Shown here in pieces: positions 49,115 through 58,361 of a stretch of DNA of 64,000 nt. Each line of letters starts with the position of its first letter. The stretch's first letter is position 1. The position numbers and the translations under genes are program-made. Source of the DNA: Marinobacterium rhizophilum (GTDB taxonomy: Bacteria; Pseudomonadota; Gammaproteobacteria; Pseudomonadales; Balneatricaceae). The stretch lies in the NCBI RefSeq assembly GCF_024397915.1, contig NZ_CP073347.1, forward strand, positions 4,774,001 through 4,838,000, read 5' to 3'. Below the pieces are notes generated by a model. The model did no database searches. It was given only the letters and a program-made list of their open reading frames with translations, and had not been told where the DNA came from.

Positions 49115-50704
49115 TTAGTGGCGGAAGTGACGCATGCCGGTGAAGACCATGGCGATACCGGCTTCATCGGCCGCCTTGATCACTTCGTCATCGCGCATGG
49201 AACCGCCGGGCTGGATCACCGCGGTGATACCGGCCCTGGCCGCGTTGTCGATGCCATCGCGGAACGGGAAGAAGGCATCGGATGCCATCACGGCGCCCTC
49301 GACCTGCAGCCCGGCGTGTTCCGCCTTGATGCCGGCGATACGGGCGGAGTTGACGCGGCTCATCTGGCCGGCGCCGACACCGATGGTCTGGCGGTTCTTG
49401 GCGTAGACAATGGCATTGGACTTGACGAACTTGGCCACTTTCCAGGCGAAGATCAGGTCGTGGACTTCGGCTTCGCTGGGCGCGCGCTGGGTCACGATCT
49501 TGAGATCGGAGGCGGCGATCATGCCGGTGTCACGGCTCTGTACCAGCAGGCCACCGTTGACGCGCTTGTAGTCCAGGTCGGTCACGCGCTCGGCAGACCA
49601 CTGGCCGCATTCCAGCAGGCGCACATTGGCCTTGGCCGCAACCACGGCGCGGGCTTCCTGGCTGACGCTCGGAGCAATGATGACTTCAACGAACTGACGA
49701 TCCACGATCGCCTGGGCCGTGTCGGCATCGAGTTCGCGGTTGAAGGCAATAATGCCGCCAAAGGCCGACTCGGTATCGGTGGCGTAGGCCAGCTCGTAGG
49801 CCTGGCGAATGCCGCCTTCAGGGCTGACGCCCACACCGCAGGGGTTGGCGTGCTTGACGATAACGCAGGCCGGCTTGACGAAGCTCTTGACGCACTCAAG
49901 GGCAGCATCGGTATCCGCGACGTTGTTGTAGGACAATTCCTTGCCCTGCAGCTGGCGTGCGGTGGCGATACCCACGTCCGCCGGGTTGGCTTCAACGTAG
50001 AACGCCGCTTTCTGGTGCGGGTTCTCGCCGTAGCGCATGTCCTGCGCCTTGATGAACTGGGTATTGAAGGTACGCGGGAACTCGGCCGGCGCCTCTTCGG
50101 TGCCATCGACGATGGCGCCCAGGTAGTTGGCAATCATGCCGTCGTAGGCGGCGGTGTGTTCGAACGCCTTCACGGCCAGGTCGAAGCGGGTCCTGTGGCT
50201 CAGGCCGCCGGCGTCAGTCAATTCGGCCAGGATGCTGTCGTAATCGCTGGAATTGACGACGATGGCGACATCCTTGTGGTTCTTGGCGGCAGAACGCACC
50301 ATGGTGGGGCCGCCGATATCGATGTTCTCGATCGCCATCGGCAGATCGCAATCCGCCCGAGCAATGGTCTGGGCGAAGGGGTAGAGGTTCACCACCACCA
50401 TGTCGATCGGTGCGATGCCATGGTCCTGCATCACGCCGTCATCGACGCCGCGACGGCCCAGAATGCCGCCGTGGATTTTCGGGTGCAGGGTCTTGACGCG
50501 CCCGTCCATCATTTCGGGAAAGCCGGTGTGGTCGGAGACTTCAACGGCGTTGATGTTCTGCTCGCGCAGCAGCTTGAAAGTGCCGCCGGTGGAGAGGATT
50601 TCGACGCCCTGGGCCGCGAGGGCCCGTGCAAACTCGACGATGCCGGTCTTGTCCGACACGCTGATCAGTGCGCGGCGAACCTGGGTGCTGTGTTGCTCTG
50701 CCAT
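49115..50704 (-). CDS. purH: Bifunctional AICAR formyltransferase / IMP cyclohydrolase
   Basis: This 529-residue enzyme performs the last two steps of IMP synthesis. The N-terminal cyclohydrolase domain has ALISVSDKTGIVEFARAL and STGGTFKLLRE, with DGRVKTLHPKIHGGIL. The C-terminal transformylase domain has VKHANPCGVGVS (catalytic Lys-His) and SDAFFPFRDGID, and ends VFTGMRHFRH. It lies between fis and purD. Confidence 0.97.
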   Translation of the reverse strand: MAEQHSTQVRRALISVSDKTGIVEFARALAAQGVEILSTGGTFKLLREQNINAVEVSDHTGFPEMMDGRVKTLHPKIHGGILGRRGVDDGVMQDHGIAPIDMVVVNLYPFAQTIARADCDLPMAIENIDIGGPTMVRSAAKNHKDVAIVVNSSDYDSILAELTDAGGLSHRTRFDLAVKAFEHTAAYDGMIANYLGAIVDGTEEAPAEFPRTFNTQFIKAQDMRYGENPHQKAAFYVEANPADVGIATARQLQGKELSYNNVADTDAALECVKSFVKPACVIVKHANPCGVGVSPEGGIRQAYELAYATDTESAFGGIIAFNRELDADTAQAIVDRQFVEVIIAPSVSQEARAVVAAKANVRLLECGQWSAERVTDLDYKRVNGGLLVQSRDTGMIAASDLKIVTQRAPSEAEVHDLIFAWKVAKFVKSNAIVYAKNRQTIGVGAGQMSRVNSARIAGIKAEHAGLQVEGAVMASDAFFPFRDGIDNAARAGITAVIQPGGSMRDDEVIKAADEAGIAMVFTGMRHFRH

Positions 50705-50746
50705 GGTAATTCGGGTTTCCGGTTTCCGGTTAACGAAGTGAATTTA

Positions 50747-51034
50747 TTACAGCAGTCCGTACTGCTTCAGTTTCTTGCGCAAGGTACCGCGGTTCAGACC
50801 CAGCAGCTGTGACGCCTTGGTCTGGTTGTCCTTGGTATAGGCCATCACGGTTTCGAACAGCGGCGCTTCGACTTCTGCCAGAACCATCTGGTAGACGTCG
50901 GTAACCGGCTGACCGTCCAGCTGCTTGAAGTAGTGCGTCAGAGACTGGTGCACATTGTCACGCAGCGTTTGGGTGCGCGTGTCCTGTGGCTGTTGCGTGG
51001 CAAGTGTCGGCTGTTTAAGTTCTTTAATATCCAC
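50747..51034 (-). CDS. fis: DNA-binding protein Fis
   Basis: The roughly 95-residue nucleoid protein bends DNA and activates rRNA promoters. The C-terminal helix-turn-helix NQTKASQLLGLNRGTLRKKLKQYGLL is nearly identical to known Fis. The core LRDNVHQSLTHYFKQLDGQPVTDVYQMVLAEVEAPLFETVM is also typical. I favour the GTG at 51034, giving the usual length; a GTG at 51088 would add 18 residues and overlap dusB. dusB-fis is a conserved operon. Fis could act on the rRNA promoters in this same window. Confidence 0.9.
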   Translation of the reverse strand: MDIKELKQPTLATQQPQDTRTQTLRDNVHQSLTHYFKQLDGQPVTDVYQMVLAEVEAPLFETVMAYTKDNQTKASQLLGLNRGTLRKKLKQYGLL

Positions 51035-51060
51035 TTTGCGTGTCTGTCCATTGCCTGTGA

Positions 51061-52047
51061 TCAGGCCGCTGTGCCGCTTTGTGCCCACTGGGCAAAAAAG
51101 TCGTCGATAGCGGCGAACTGGTCGTCTGCTGTTTCCAACTGATTGAATGCTTGTCTAAAGCAACTGCCACCCTGTTCGGCCTGCAGGTACCAGCCCACAT
51201 GCTTGCGCGCGATGCGCACACCCATGTAGTCACCATAGAACTGGTGTAGTCCCTGCACATGCTCGAGCAGAATTCCCTTGATTTCAGCCAGGCTCGGCGC
51301 CTCAAGCGTGCGCCCGAAGCGCAGGAAATGATCGATCTCGCGCAATACCCAGGGGCGACCCTGGGCAGCGCGGCCGATCATCACGGCATCGGCACCGGTA
51401 TAGTCCAGCACCCTGCGGGCCTGTTCCGGGCTGCGAATGTCGCCATTGGCGAATATTGGCAGTGATACGGCCTGCTTGATGTCTCTGATGGTGTCGTATT
51501 CGACCTCGCCCTTGTAGCTGCAGGCGCGTGTTCTGCCGTGCACGGCCAGGGCGCTGATACCTGCATCTTCCGCGATCTTCGCCACATTGAGTCCGTTGCG
51601 GTTGCTGGTATCCCAGCCGGTACGGATCTTCAGTGTGACGGGGACATCAACGGCGCCAACCACGGCGTGCAGAATGCTGCGCACCAGGGGTTCATCCTGC
51701 AACAGGGCGGAGCCCGCCGCCTTGTTGCAGACCTTTTTGGCTGGGCAGCCCATGTTGATATCGATGATCTGGGCACCACGCTCGACGTTCATGCGTGCTG
51801 CCTGGGCCATCATCTCAGGGTCGCCACCGGCAATCTGTACCGAACGGGGTTCGGGCTCACCGGCATGATTGAGGCGCATGATGGACTTGCGGCTGTTCCA
51901 TAGCCTTGTATCGGAGGTCACCATTTCGGACACAACCATGCCGGCACCGAGTCGTCGGCAGAGCTGACGAAAGGGTCTGTCGGTAACACCTGCCATTGGT
52001 GCCAGAATTACCTGGCTGTCAATGGTGTAGGGGCCGATTCGGAACAT
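51061..52047 (-). CDS. dusB: tRNA-dihydrouridine synthase B
   Basis: This 328-residue flavoenzyme reduces uridine in the tRNA D-loop. FMN-site motifs are ILAPMAGVTDRPFR (residues 14-27), the catalytic Cys101 in NMGCPAKKV, and HGRTR near 168. The C-terminal YMGVRIARKHVGWY is conserved in DusB. The ATG at 52047 is the family start. It sits directly ahead of fis, as in E. coli. Confidence 0.95.
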   Translation of the reverse strand: MFRIGPYTIDSQVILAPMAGVTDRPFRQLCRRLGAGMVVSEMVTSDTRLWNSRKSIMRLNHAGEPEPRSVQIAGGDPEMMAQAARMNVERGAQIIDINMGCPAKKVCNKAAGSALLQDEPLVRSILHAVVGAVDVPVTLKIRTGWDTSNRNGLNVAKIAEDAGISALAVHGRTRACSYKGEVEYDTIRDIKQAVSLPIFANGDIRSPEQARRVLDYTGADAVMIGRAAQGRPWVLREIDHFLRFGRTLEAPSLAEIKGILLEHVQGLHQFYGDYMGVRIARKHVGWYLQAEQGGSCFRQAFNQLETADDQFAAIDDFFAQWAQSGTAA

Positions 52048-52194
52048 GGATGACCTTATTTCAGAGAAAAAAACACCGTGAAACCCCAAAGGGCTTCGAA
52101 CCTGGTTCACTCAAGGAAGGTGGGCAATGATACCGCTTCAGGGGAAAGCGTCCAACCCGTATCTGATGAAAAAATGAACAAAATCGCGCTTGCG

Positions 52195-53556
52195 CTAGAG
52201 TCGGGCTGGTGCTAGCTGAACCTCGTAGCTGACCGCCCGCCGGCCCGGGTCCTGAATGGCCAGGTTGACCTGGAAGGGCTGTGAATGCGCCATCTTCAGC
52301 GGATCCAGTGCGTCGTCGAGATAGTCTCGCGGTTGCAGTATGCGGCGGGCGACGGTGCGGCCGCGAATGTCAGAAAAACTGAGCTCGATGGCGGGGAAGG
52401 GCTGGCGGAAATCCGCCGTGTTTTCCAGCAGCAGATCGATGCTCAGCGCATCCTCGAAACGGGGGTGCGCGCGCACAACCAGCTGGCGGTTGTGAATGAA
52501 CTCAATGGCCTGGTGCGGCGGTATGGCGCACTCAACCTGGTGGCACAGAATGTCATAGAATTCGGCCAGCGCCGGCTGGCGGGACCACTCAATGCGGTTA
52601 AACCAGGCCAGCTGGGATGCCAGCAGTACGCAGGCGGCAAGGCAGCCAAGGCTCCAGCCGAGCACTGCGCCAGGTGCCGCGGGTGTTGCTGGATGCGCAA
52701 GTTCAAGCGGTTCGGCATGCAGGTCCTGCAGTGCGGCCAGCCCCTGGGGCTGTGGCGCCGGTGGCGGTTCAGGTTGCGCACCTGGCATGGCCGGTTGTGC
52801 CGGCGGATGCTCGGCGACAGGCAGGGGATGCGGCCTATCGGAAGCCGGCGGCGCCTGCGTGACACCAGTTTCGACCGGCATGGGCGCAGCCGTCACATCC
52901 TCCACCGGTTCAGCGGCAGCTGTCTGAGATTCAGTCCTGGAGCCTGGTTTGGCGAGAGTCCTGTGCGCTGCCGGTTCGTCGCGCTCAGGGGCGGGGTCTT
53001 GCGTTGTCGCAGGCTCTGCGGTGTCTTTCTGGGCGGGTTTACCGACAGGAGGCGGTACAGGCACTACCGCTGGCTGCTCGACAGGAGGCTGTTCCGACAT
53101 TCGCTCGGGCCGCTCTTCGGGGGTGGCGTGCTGTGCGGGCGTGCGCAGAAAGCTGGCGATCGCAATGGGTGCCGAGGGCGCAGCAGGACTGTGCCCGTCC
53201 TTGTGCTGCCGCGGGGTCTCGGTGGCGCTGCTGACTTCAAGTGGCGCATCGGGATCGAATGGCGGCGAGTCGGTGCTCAGCGCGCCGGTGCTAGTCCGCG
53301 TCTGGGCGGGGGTTCTGTCCGACGTCTGGGCATAGCGCACGTGCAGGGAGTATTCCTGCTGCGGCGTGGGGCGCTGCGCGACGGCATTTTCGGCCGGCGG
53401 TTGCAGCTGTTCGGAGTAGGGCTGGTGGCTTTTGGCATCGAATACCCGCAGGCAGGCACCGCACCGGACCTTGCCGTCGGCCAGCTTGAGCTGGCCTTCA
53501 CTGACATTGAAGCGTGTTTCACACTCCGGACATTCGGTGACGATACCGCCATTCAT
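52195..53556 (-). CDS. Zinc-ribbon and DUF3426 membrane protein
   Basis: The 453-residue protein begins with an MJ0042-type zinc ribbon (CPECETRF...CGACLRVF, residues 9-38). A long low-complexity Pro/Ala/Glu-rich region (about 55-290) leads to a membrane segment (GAVLGWSLGCLAACVLLASQLAWF, about 293-316). The C-terminal DUF3426 domain follows. Genes of this type lie next to prmA and dusB in Pseudomonas; the function is unknown. The linker is much longer than in many relatives and should be disordered. Confidence 0.85.
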   Translation of the reverse strand: MNGGIVTECPECETRFNVSEGQLKLADGKVRCGACLRVFDAKSHQPYSEQLQPPAENAVAQRPTPQQEYSLHVRYAQTSDRTPAQTRTSTGALSTDSPPFDPDAPLEVSSATETPRQHKDGHSPAAPSAPIAIASFLRTPAQHATPEERPERMSEQPPVEQPAVVPVPPPVGKPAQKDTAEPATTQDPAPERDEPAAHRTLAKPGSRTESQTAAAEPVEDVTAAPMPVETGVTQAPPASDRPHPLPVAEHPPAQPAMPGAQPEPPPAPQPQGLAALQDLHAEPLELAHPATPAAPGAVLGWSLGCLAACVLLASQLAWFNRIEWSRQPALAEFYDILCHQVECAIPPHQAIEFIHNRQLVVRAHPRFEDALSIDLLLENTADFRQPFPAIELSFSDIRGRTVARRILQPRDYLDDALDPLKMAHSQPFQVNLAIQDPGRRAVSYEVQLAPARL

Positions 53557-53559
53557 GGA

Positions 53560-54453
53560 TTACAACCTCGTACCGGAAATCCTGATCCAGCCATCCCGTT
53601 CCACGACCGGGTCCAGTTTGAACCACTGGCCGTAGGCTGCGTTTATGTCGTCGGCCTGGCGTTCCAGCAGGCCCGAGAGCGCGATGCGCCCACCGCTGCG
53701 CACGCGTTCGGCCAGGGTAGGGGCCAGTTCGACCAGCGGGCCTGCGAGAATGTTGGCAACCAGAAGGTCGCCCGCCAGCGCAGGCGCCTGGGGCGGAAAA
53801 CAGGTGGTCAGACGGGCCGGGTCCAGCTTGTTGCGTTCCAGGTTGCTGTTGGTGGCCTGCAGTGCCTGGGGATCAATATCCACCGCTAGCACATGTTTTG
53901 CCCCCAGCAGCAGCGCCGCAATGCCGAGGATGCCGGAGCCGCAGCCGTAATCGGTGACCTGCAGGCCCTCCAGGGCTTCGCCGTCGAGCCATTCAAGGCA
54001 GAGCGCGGTGGTCGGGTGGGTACCGGTACCGAAGGCGAGACCTGGGTCAAGCATCATGTTCACGGCATCCGGCTCAGGGGCTTCACGCCAGCTGGGGCAT
54101 ACCCAAAGGCGCTGGCCAAAACGCATGGGGTGGTAGTTGGCCATCCATTCGCGCTCCCAGTCCTTGTCTTCCAGAATCTCCGCCCTGAGTTCGGGCAGGG
54201 GGCGGCCGGCGAACAGTTGTTCGTGGGCCTGGCGCACGAAACGGGTGGTTTCTTCCAGGTCATGTTCGGTGGCGAACAGGCCGGTGATGGTGGTGTTTGA
54301 CCACAGTGGCGTGGTGCCCAGGTCCGGTTCAAAAATAGGCTCGTCCGCCGAGTCCTGGTAGGTAACTGCGGCGCAGCCGGCGGCCAGCAGGATGTCCTCA
54401 TATTGCTCGGCGGCGTCCGGTTCGATGGAAAGCTTGATTTGTAACCAGGGCAT
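53560..54453 (-). CDS. prmA: Ribosomal protein L11 methyltransferase
   Basis: This 297-residue enzyme trimethylates L11 using S-adenosylmethionine. The N-terminal substrate domain begins MPWLQIKLSIEPDAAEQYEDILLAAGCAAVTYQD, and the catalytic domain holds VTDYGCGSGILGIAAL (about residues 162-177) and LLVANILAGPL, the NILA motif of PrmA. It lies three bases before the DUF3426 gene. Confidence 0.96.
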   Translation of the reverse strand: MPWLQIKLSIEPDAAEQYEDILLAAGCAAVTYQDSADEPIFEPDLGTTPLWSNTTITGLFATEHDLEETTRFVRQAHEQLFAGRPLPELRAEILEDKDWEREWMANYHPMRFGQRLWVCPSWREAPEPDAVNMMLDPGLAFGTGTHPTTALCLEWLDGEALEGLQVTDYGCGSGILGIAALLLGAKHVLAVDIDPQALQATNSNLERNKLDPARLTTCFPPQAPALAGDLLVANILAGPLVELAPTLAERVRSGGRIALSGLLERQADDINAAYGQWFKLDPVVERDGWIRISGTRL

Positions 54454-54570
54454 GACGGATCCGTATATCTAAAGTGTTATCGCTGAGTATGGCTGATTCA
54501 TGCCGCTCAGGAAACCTTGTGGTTGTTGCGTGCCACGCGGGGCAAAAAAGGGTCGCGCAGCCGCAAATGC

Positions 54571-54595
54571 AAAAGCCCGCGACGGCGGGCTTTTT
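54571..54595 (-). terminator. Terminator between accC and prmA
   Basis: GCCCGC (54575-54580) and GCGGGC (54585-54590) form a stem flanked by AAAA on the left and TTTTT on the right, so it works in either direction. On the minus strand it ends the accBC transcript 50 bases after the accC stop. Confidence 0.85.
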
Positions 54596-54644
54596 CGGTT
54601 CCGCCAGAGCACCCCACGGGGGCCCTGGCGGGGAGGGTCGGGCT

Positions 54645-55985
54645 TTACAGACCCAGCTTCTTTTCCAGGTAGTGAATGTTTACACCACCGCGGCCAAAGT
54701 TGGTGTCGCGCACAATATCCTGATGCAGCGGGATATTGGTGCGAATGCCTTCAACCAGCATTTCGTCCAGGGCGTTGCGCATGCGCGTCAGGGCGATTTC
54801 ACGGTCATCGCCGAAGGTGATCAGCTTGGCGACCAGGGAATCGTAATGCGGCGGTACGGTGTAGCCGTTGTACAGGTGCGAATCCACCCGGATGCCGAAG
54901 CCGCCCGGGGTGTGAAAGTGCTTTACGGTGCCGGGGCTCGGCAGGAAGGACTTCGGGTCTTCCGCGTTGATACGGCATTCAAAGGCATGGCCGCGCACGA
55001 CGATGTCTTCCTGCTTGTAGAACAGTGGCAGGCCGGAGGCGATGCGCAGCTGTTCCTTGACGATGTCGACACCGGTGATCATTTCGGTCACCGGATGCTC
55101 CACCTGCACGCGGGTGTTCATCTCGATGAAGTAGAAGTGACCGTCTTCGTACAGGAATTCAAAGGTGCCGGCGCCGCGGTAGCCGATCGTGATGCAGGCA
55201 TCGACACAGGCTTGCAGTACGCGCTGGCGCGCCTCTTCATCGATATGGGGTGCAGGGGCTTCCTCGACGACCTTCTGATGACGGCGCTGCATGGAGCAGT
55301 CACGGTCATACAGGTGAATGGCATTGCCCTGGCCATCGGCCAGAACCTGCACTTCCACATGGCGCGGGTTCTCGAGGAATTTCTCCATGTAGACCGTATC
55401 GTCGCCAAAGGCGGCGGCGGCCTCGGACTGGGTCACATGGATGGAGTTCAGCAGGGCAGCCTCGGTGTGCACCACGCGCATGCCGCGACCACCACCACCG
55501 GCGGCGGCCTTGATGATGACCGGGTAGCCGATACGGCGGGCGATGGCATGCACTTCATCGGCATTTTCCGGCAGCGGGCCATCGGAGCCTGGGACCGTGG
55601 GCACGTTGGCTTTCTTCATGGCCTTGATGGCCGAAACCTTGTCGCCCATCAGGCGAATGGTTTCTGACTTCGGGCCGATGAACTTAAAGCCGGAGCGTTC
55701 AACCTGCTCGGCGAAGTTGGCGTTTTCCGCCAGGAAGCCGTAGCCGGGGTGAATGCCGCTGGCATCGGTCACTTCGGCGGCGCTGATAATGGCCGGGATG
55801 TTCAAATAGCTGTTTTTGGACGCAGCCGGGCCAATGCAGACGGCTTCGTCTGCCAGGCGCACGTGCATCAGGTCGCGGTCTGCAACAGAGTGTACGGCCA
55901 CGGTCTTGATACCCAGCTCTTTGCAGGCTCGCAGAATTCGCAGTGCGATTTCGCCGCGGTTGGCGATGACGACTTTTTCAAGCAT
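54645..55985 (-). CDS. accC: Acetyl-CoA carboxylase, biotin carboxylase subunit
   Basis: This 446-residue ATP-grasp enzyme carboxylates biotin on AccB, the first step of fatty-acid synthesis. The start MLEKVVIANRGEIALRILRAC is diagnostic; IKAAAGGGGRGMRVV (about residues 159-173) is the glycine-rich ATP loop, and FIEMNTRVQVEHPVTE is the active-site loop. The ATG at 55985 is the family start; upstream codons are a shadow. It follows accB by 31 bases. Confidence 0.97.
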   Translation of the reverse strand: MLEKVVIANRGEIALRILRACKELGIKTVAVHSVADRDLMHVRLADEAVCIGPAASKNSYLNIPAIISAAEVTDASGIHPGYGFLAENANFAEQVERSGFKFIGPKSETIRLMGDKVSAIKAMKKANVPTVPGSDGPLPENADEVHAIARRIGYPVIIKAAAGGGGRGMRVVHTEAALLNSIHVTQSEAAAAFGDDTVYMEKFLENPRHVEVQVLADGQGNAIHLYDRDCSMQRRHQKVVEEAPAPHIDEEARQRVLQACVDACITIGYRGAGTFEFLYEDGHFYFIEMNTRVQVEHPVTEMITGVDIVKEQLRIASGLPLFYKQEDIVVRGHAFECRINAEDPKSFLPSPGTVKHFHTPGGFGIRVDSHLYNGYTVPPHYDSLVAKLITFGDDREIALTRMRNALDEMLVEGIRTNIPLHQDIVRDTNFGRGGVNIHYLEKKLGL

Positions 55986-56016
55986 CGGGTAAGTTCCTTG
56001 ATCTGGCGAAAGTCGC

Positions 56017-56481
56017 TTAGACGATGGTGAAGAGCGGCTGGTCGTATTCGACCGGCTGGCCTTCTTCAACCAGGATGGCTTCGATCACGCCGGACTTGTC
56101 CGCTTCGATCTGGTTCATCATCTTCATGGCTTCAACGATGCAGATCACGTCACCGGCCTTGACGGTTTTACCGACTTCAACGAAGGCCGGCGAGCTCGGG
56201 GACGGCGCACGGTAGAAGGTGCCGACCATCGGCGAGCGCACCAGGTGTCCGGCGGCTTCTGCAGCAACGGGTTCTGCAGCGGCGGCTACGGGGGCGGCAG
56301 CCGGCGCGGCGGCGGGAGCAGCTGCCATTTGCGGATAGCTGGCCGGCATCATCATCTGGGCAGGAACCGACTGGGCCATGCGGCTGATGCGCACGGACTC
56401 TTCGCCTTCCTTGATTTCGATCTCGTTGATGTTGGACTCTTCCAGCAGCTCGATCAGTTTCTTGACTTTGCGGATATCCAT
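56017..56481 (-). CDS. accB: Biotin carboxyl carrier protein of acetyl-CoA carboxylase
   Basis: This 154-residue protein carries biotin on the lysine of EAMKMMN (about residue 120). An Ala/Pro-rich linker (about 50-80) separates the N-terminal domain MDIRKVKKLIELLEESNINEIEI from the biotinyl domain. It lies between aroQ and accC, the classic aroQ-accB-accC order. Confidence 0.97.
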   Translation of the reverse strand: MDIRKVKKLIELLEESNINEIEIKEGEESVRISRMAQSVPAQMMMPASYPQMAAAPAAAPAAAPVAAAAEPVAAEAAGHLVRSPMVGTFYRAPSPSSPAFVEVGKTVKAGDVICIVEAMKMMNQIEADKSGVIEAILVEEGQPVEYDQPLFTIV

Positions 56482-56561
56482 GAGTGATCTCTTTTAAATT
56501 TTTGAAGTGGCTTTTAAGTGGTTTCAGGCGCCCGTCCGGCGACGATCAGGCGCCGCGTGCG

Positions 56562-56999
56562 TTATGCCAGGTCGTCAATGACGGCCTGTAAGGCAAAGTT
56601 GTACCCCTGGCTGCCGAATCCGCAGATCACGCCCCGGGCCACATCCGAAAAGTACGAATGGTGGCGAAAGCGCTCGCGGGCATGCACGTTGGACAGATGG
56701 ACTTCGTAAAACGGAATATCCACACCCAGAAGTGCATCACGCAGGGCAACGCTGGTGTGCGTAAATGCCGCCGGATTGATAATGACGAAGGCAACACCTT
56801 CATCCCGGGCGGCATGGATGCGGTCAATCAGTTGATATTCGGCATTGCTTTGCAGGTGACTCAGCTGATGTCCGGCAGCCTGGGCCTGGGTTTCCAGCGA
56901 GCGGTTGATGTCCGCAAGCCTTGTGGCACCGTAAATTCCGGGTTCCCGGGTGCCGAGCAGGTTCAGGTTGGGGCCGTGCAGCACCAGTATTTTTGCCAT
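56562..56999 (-). CDS. aroQ: 3-dehydroquinate dehydratase, type II
   Basis: This 145-residue enzyme dehydrates 3-dehydroquinate in the shikimate pathway. The start AKILVLHGPNLNLLGTREPGIYGATRL includes the catalytic Tyr and Arg of type II enzymes; NPAAFTHTSVALRDAL and EVHLSNVHARERFRHHS complete the site. The ATG at 56999 is the family start. The 299-base gap to the divergent DUF2333 gene should hold both promoters; only A/T-rich DNA (57110-57190) was noted. Confidence 0.96.
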   Translation of the reverse strand: MAKILVLHGPNLNLLGTREPGIYGATRLADINRSLETQAQAAGHQLSHLQSNAEYQLIDRIHAARDEGVAFVIINPAAFTHTSVALRDALLGVDIPFYEVHLSNVHARERFRHHSYFSDVARGVICGFGSQGYNFALQAVIDDLA

Positions 57000-57298
57000 C
57001 AATAAAGCCTCAAAAATCAACAGACTTGCGACATGCAGGAGGTAAGACCGCATAGTTTGCATGAATCCGGCGGCAGTGTCTATCGCAAGCCATAATTTGC
57101 GGCGTTAGCGGCTATTTCAGCGAAGTTAACCTGAATTTCCCGGTCTGTTGTCTATAGTTGATGATCTTTTTTTGTCCAGTGAATAATTTTGGGGTATCTA
57201 CGGGCCCGCAGGCGCCGGAGCGGGCGTTGACGCTGTTCGGCAAATCAGTGATAGTGCGGTGCAGCATTAAAGGCACATCAGGTAAATAGGGAACGGCA

Positions 57299-58336
57299 TT
57301 GGAAAAACTGCAGCGGTGGTGGCTGGGAAAATGGGATCGGATTGCGGCGGGCCCCGGGTCTTCTGCCTGGCTCAAGGGAATTGGCGTCCTGCTGGGACTC
57401 TATCTGCTGGGTGCGCTGGTGGTCGGCATGTACTGGAGCTGGGAGCCGGCACGCTTTGATGTCCAGGCCAAGGCCGTACTCCATGAAGGCGCTGCCCCGG
57501 CGGTGGGTTCGCACACCAGCGGTGCGCTGATCGAGCTTGTCGAGAGCCTGCTGAACAAGCCGGGCGGTTATCTGAGCAACGACCGGCTGCCGCCGGGGAT
57601 CTGGCTCGATAACGTGCCCAGCTGGGAGTTTGGCGTGCTGGTGCAGGCGCGGGACCTGAGCCGGGCACTGCGCAAGGACTTCAGCCGTTCCCAGTCGCAA
57701 TCCACCGAAGACGCGGACCTGGTCCAGGCAGAGCCCTTGCTGCACTTCAACAGCAACAGCTGGCTGCTGCCCTCCACCGAGGGTGAATACCGCAAGGCGC
57801 TCAAGCACCTGCGCCAGTATCAGCTGCGCCTGGCGGATCCTGCCCAGGTGCAGTCGCAGTTCTATGCCCGTGCCGACAACCTCAATAACTGGCTGGGTGA
57901 TGTGTCCACCCGTCTTGGCAGCTTGTCACAGCGCCTGAGCGCCAGCGTCGGCCAGCGTCGCCTGAATACCGACCTGGCCGGTGAAGCCGATGCGCGCCAG
58001 TCGACCCAGGGAGCGGCCGAACAGGATGTCGAAACGCCCTGGCTGGAGCTGGACGATGTCTTTTATGAGGCCAGGGGCACGGCCTGGGCACTGATTCATA
58101 TTCTGCAGGCGGTGGACGCCGATTTTGCCGTGGCGCTGGAGAAGAAGAACGCCCGCGTCAGCCTGGAGCAGATCGTGCGCGAGCTCGAGTCGACCCAGGA
58201 AACCATCTGGAGCCCGATGGTGCTGAACGGCACGGAATTTGGGCTGGTCGCCAACCATTCGCTGGTCATGGCGTCGTATATTTCCCGCGCTAACGCGGCC
58301 ATCATCGACCTGCGCAAGTTGCTGTCGCAGGGATGA
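57299..58336 (+). CDS. DUF2333 family membrane protein
   Basis: The 345-residue protein has one N-terminal membrane helix (about residues 27-48) and a large domain presumably in the periplasm. Features include NKPGGYLSND (about 81-90), FNSNSWLLPSTEGEY (about 149-163) and a C-terminal helical region. It matches the DUF2333 family in length and pattern; function is unknown. The start is TTG at 57299 with GGGA upstream. It is followed after 25 bases by a ParA-like ATPase, suggesting a two-gene unit. Confidence 0.8.
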   Translation: MEKLQRWWLGKWDRIAAGPGSSAWLKGIGVLLGLYLLGALVVGMYWSWEPARFDVQAKAVLHEGAAPAVGSHTSGALIELVESLLNKPGGYLSNDRLPPGIWLDNVPSWEFGVLVQARDLSRALRKDFSRSQSQSTEDADLVQAEPLLHFNSNSWLLPSTEGEYRKALKHLRQYQLRLADPAQVQSQFYARADNLNNWLGDVSTRLGSLSQRLSASVGQRRLNTDLAGEADARQSTQGAAEQDVETPWLELDDVFYEARGTAWALIHILQAVDADFAVALEKKNARVSLEQIVRELESTQETIWSPMVLNGTEFGLVANHSLVMASYISRANAAIIDLRKLLSQG

Positions 58337-58361
58337 TGTCGATCTCGGAGAACAGGATTCG

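Noticed and set aside
48452..50812. A 786-codon open frame on the plus strand
   Set aside because: It is antisense to purD and purH across their junction, with no ribosome-binding site and no family similarity.
52285..53889. A 534-codon open frame on the plus strand
   Set aside because: It is antisense to the zinc-ribbon/DUF3426 gene and prmA. Its Arg-rich composition is that of a shadow of a Pro/Ala-rich linker.
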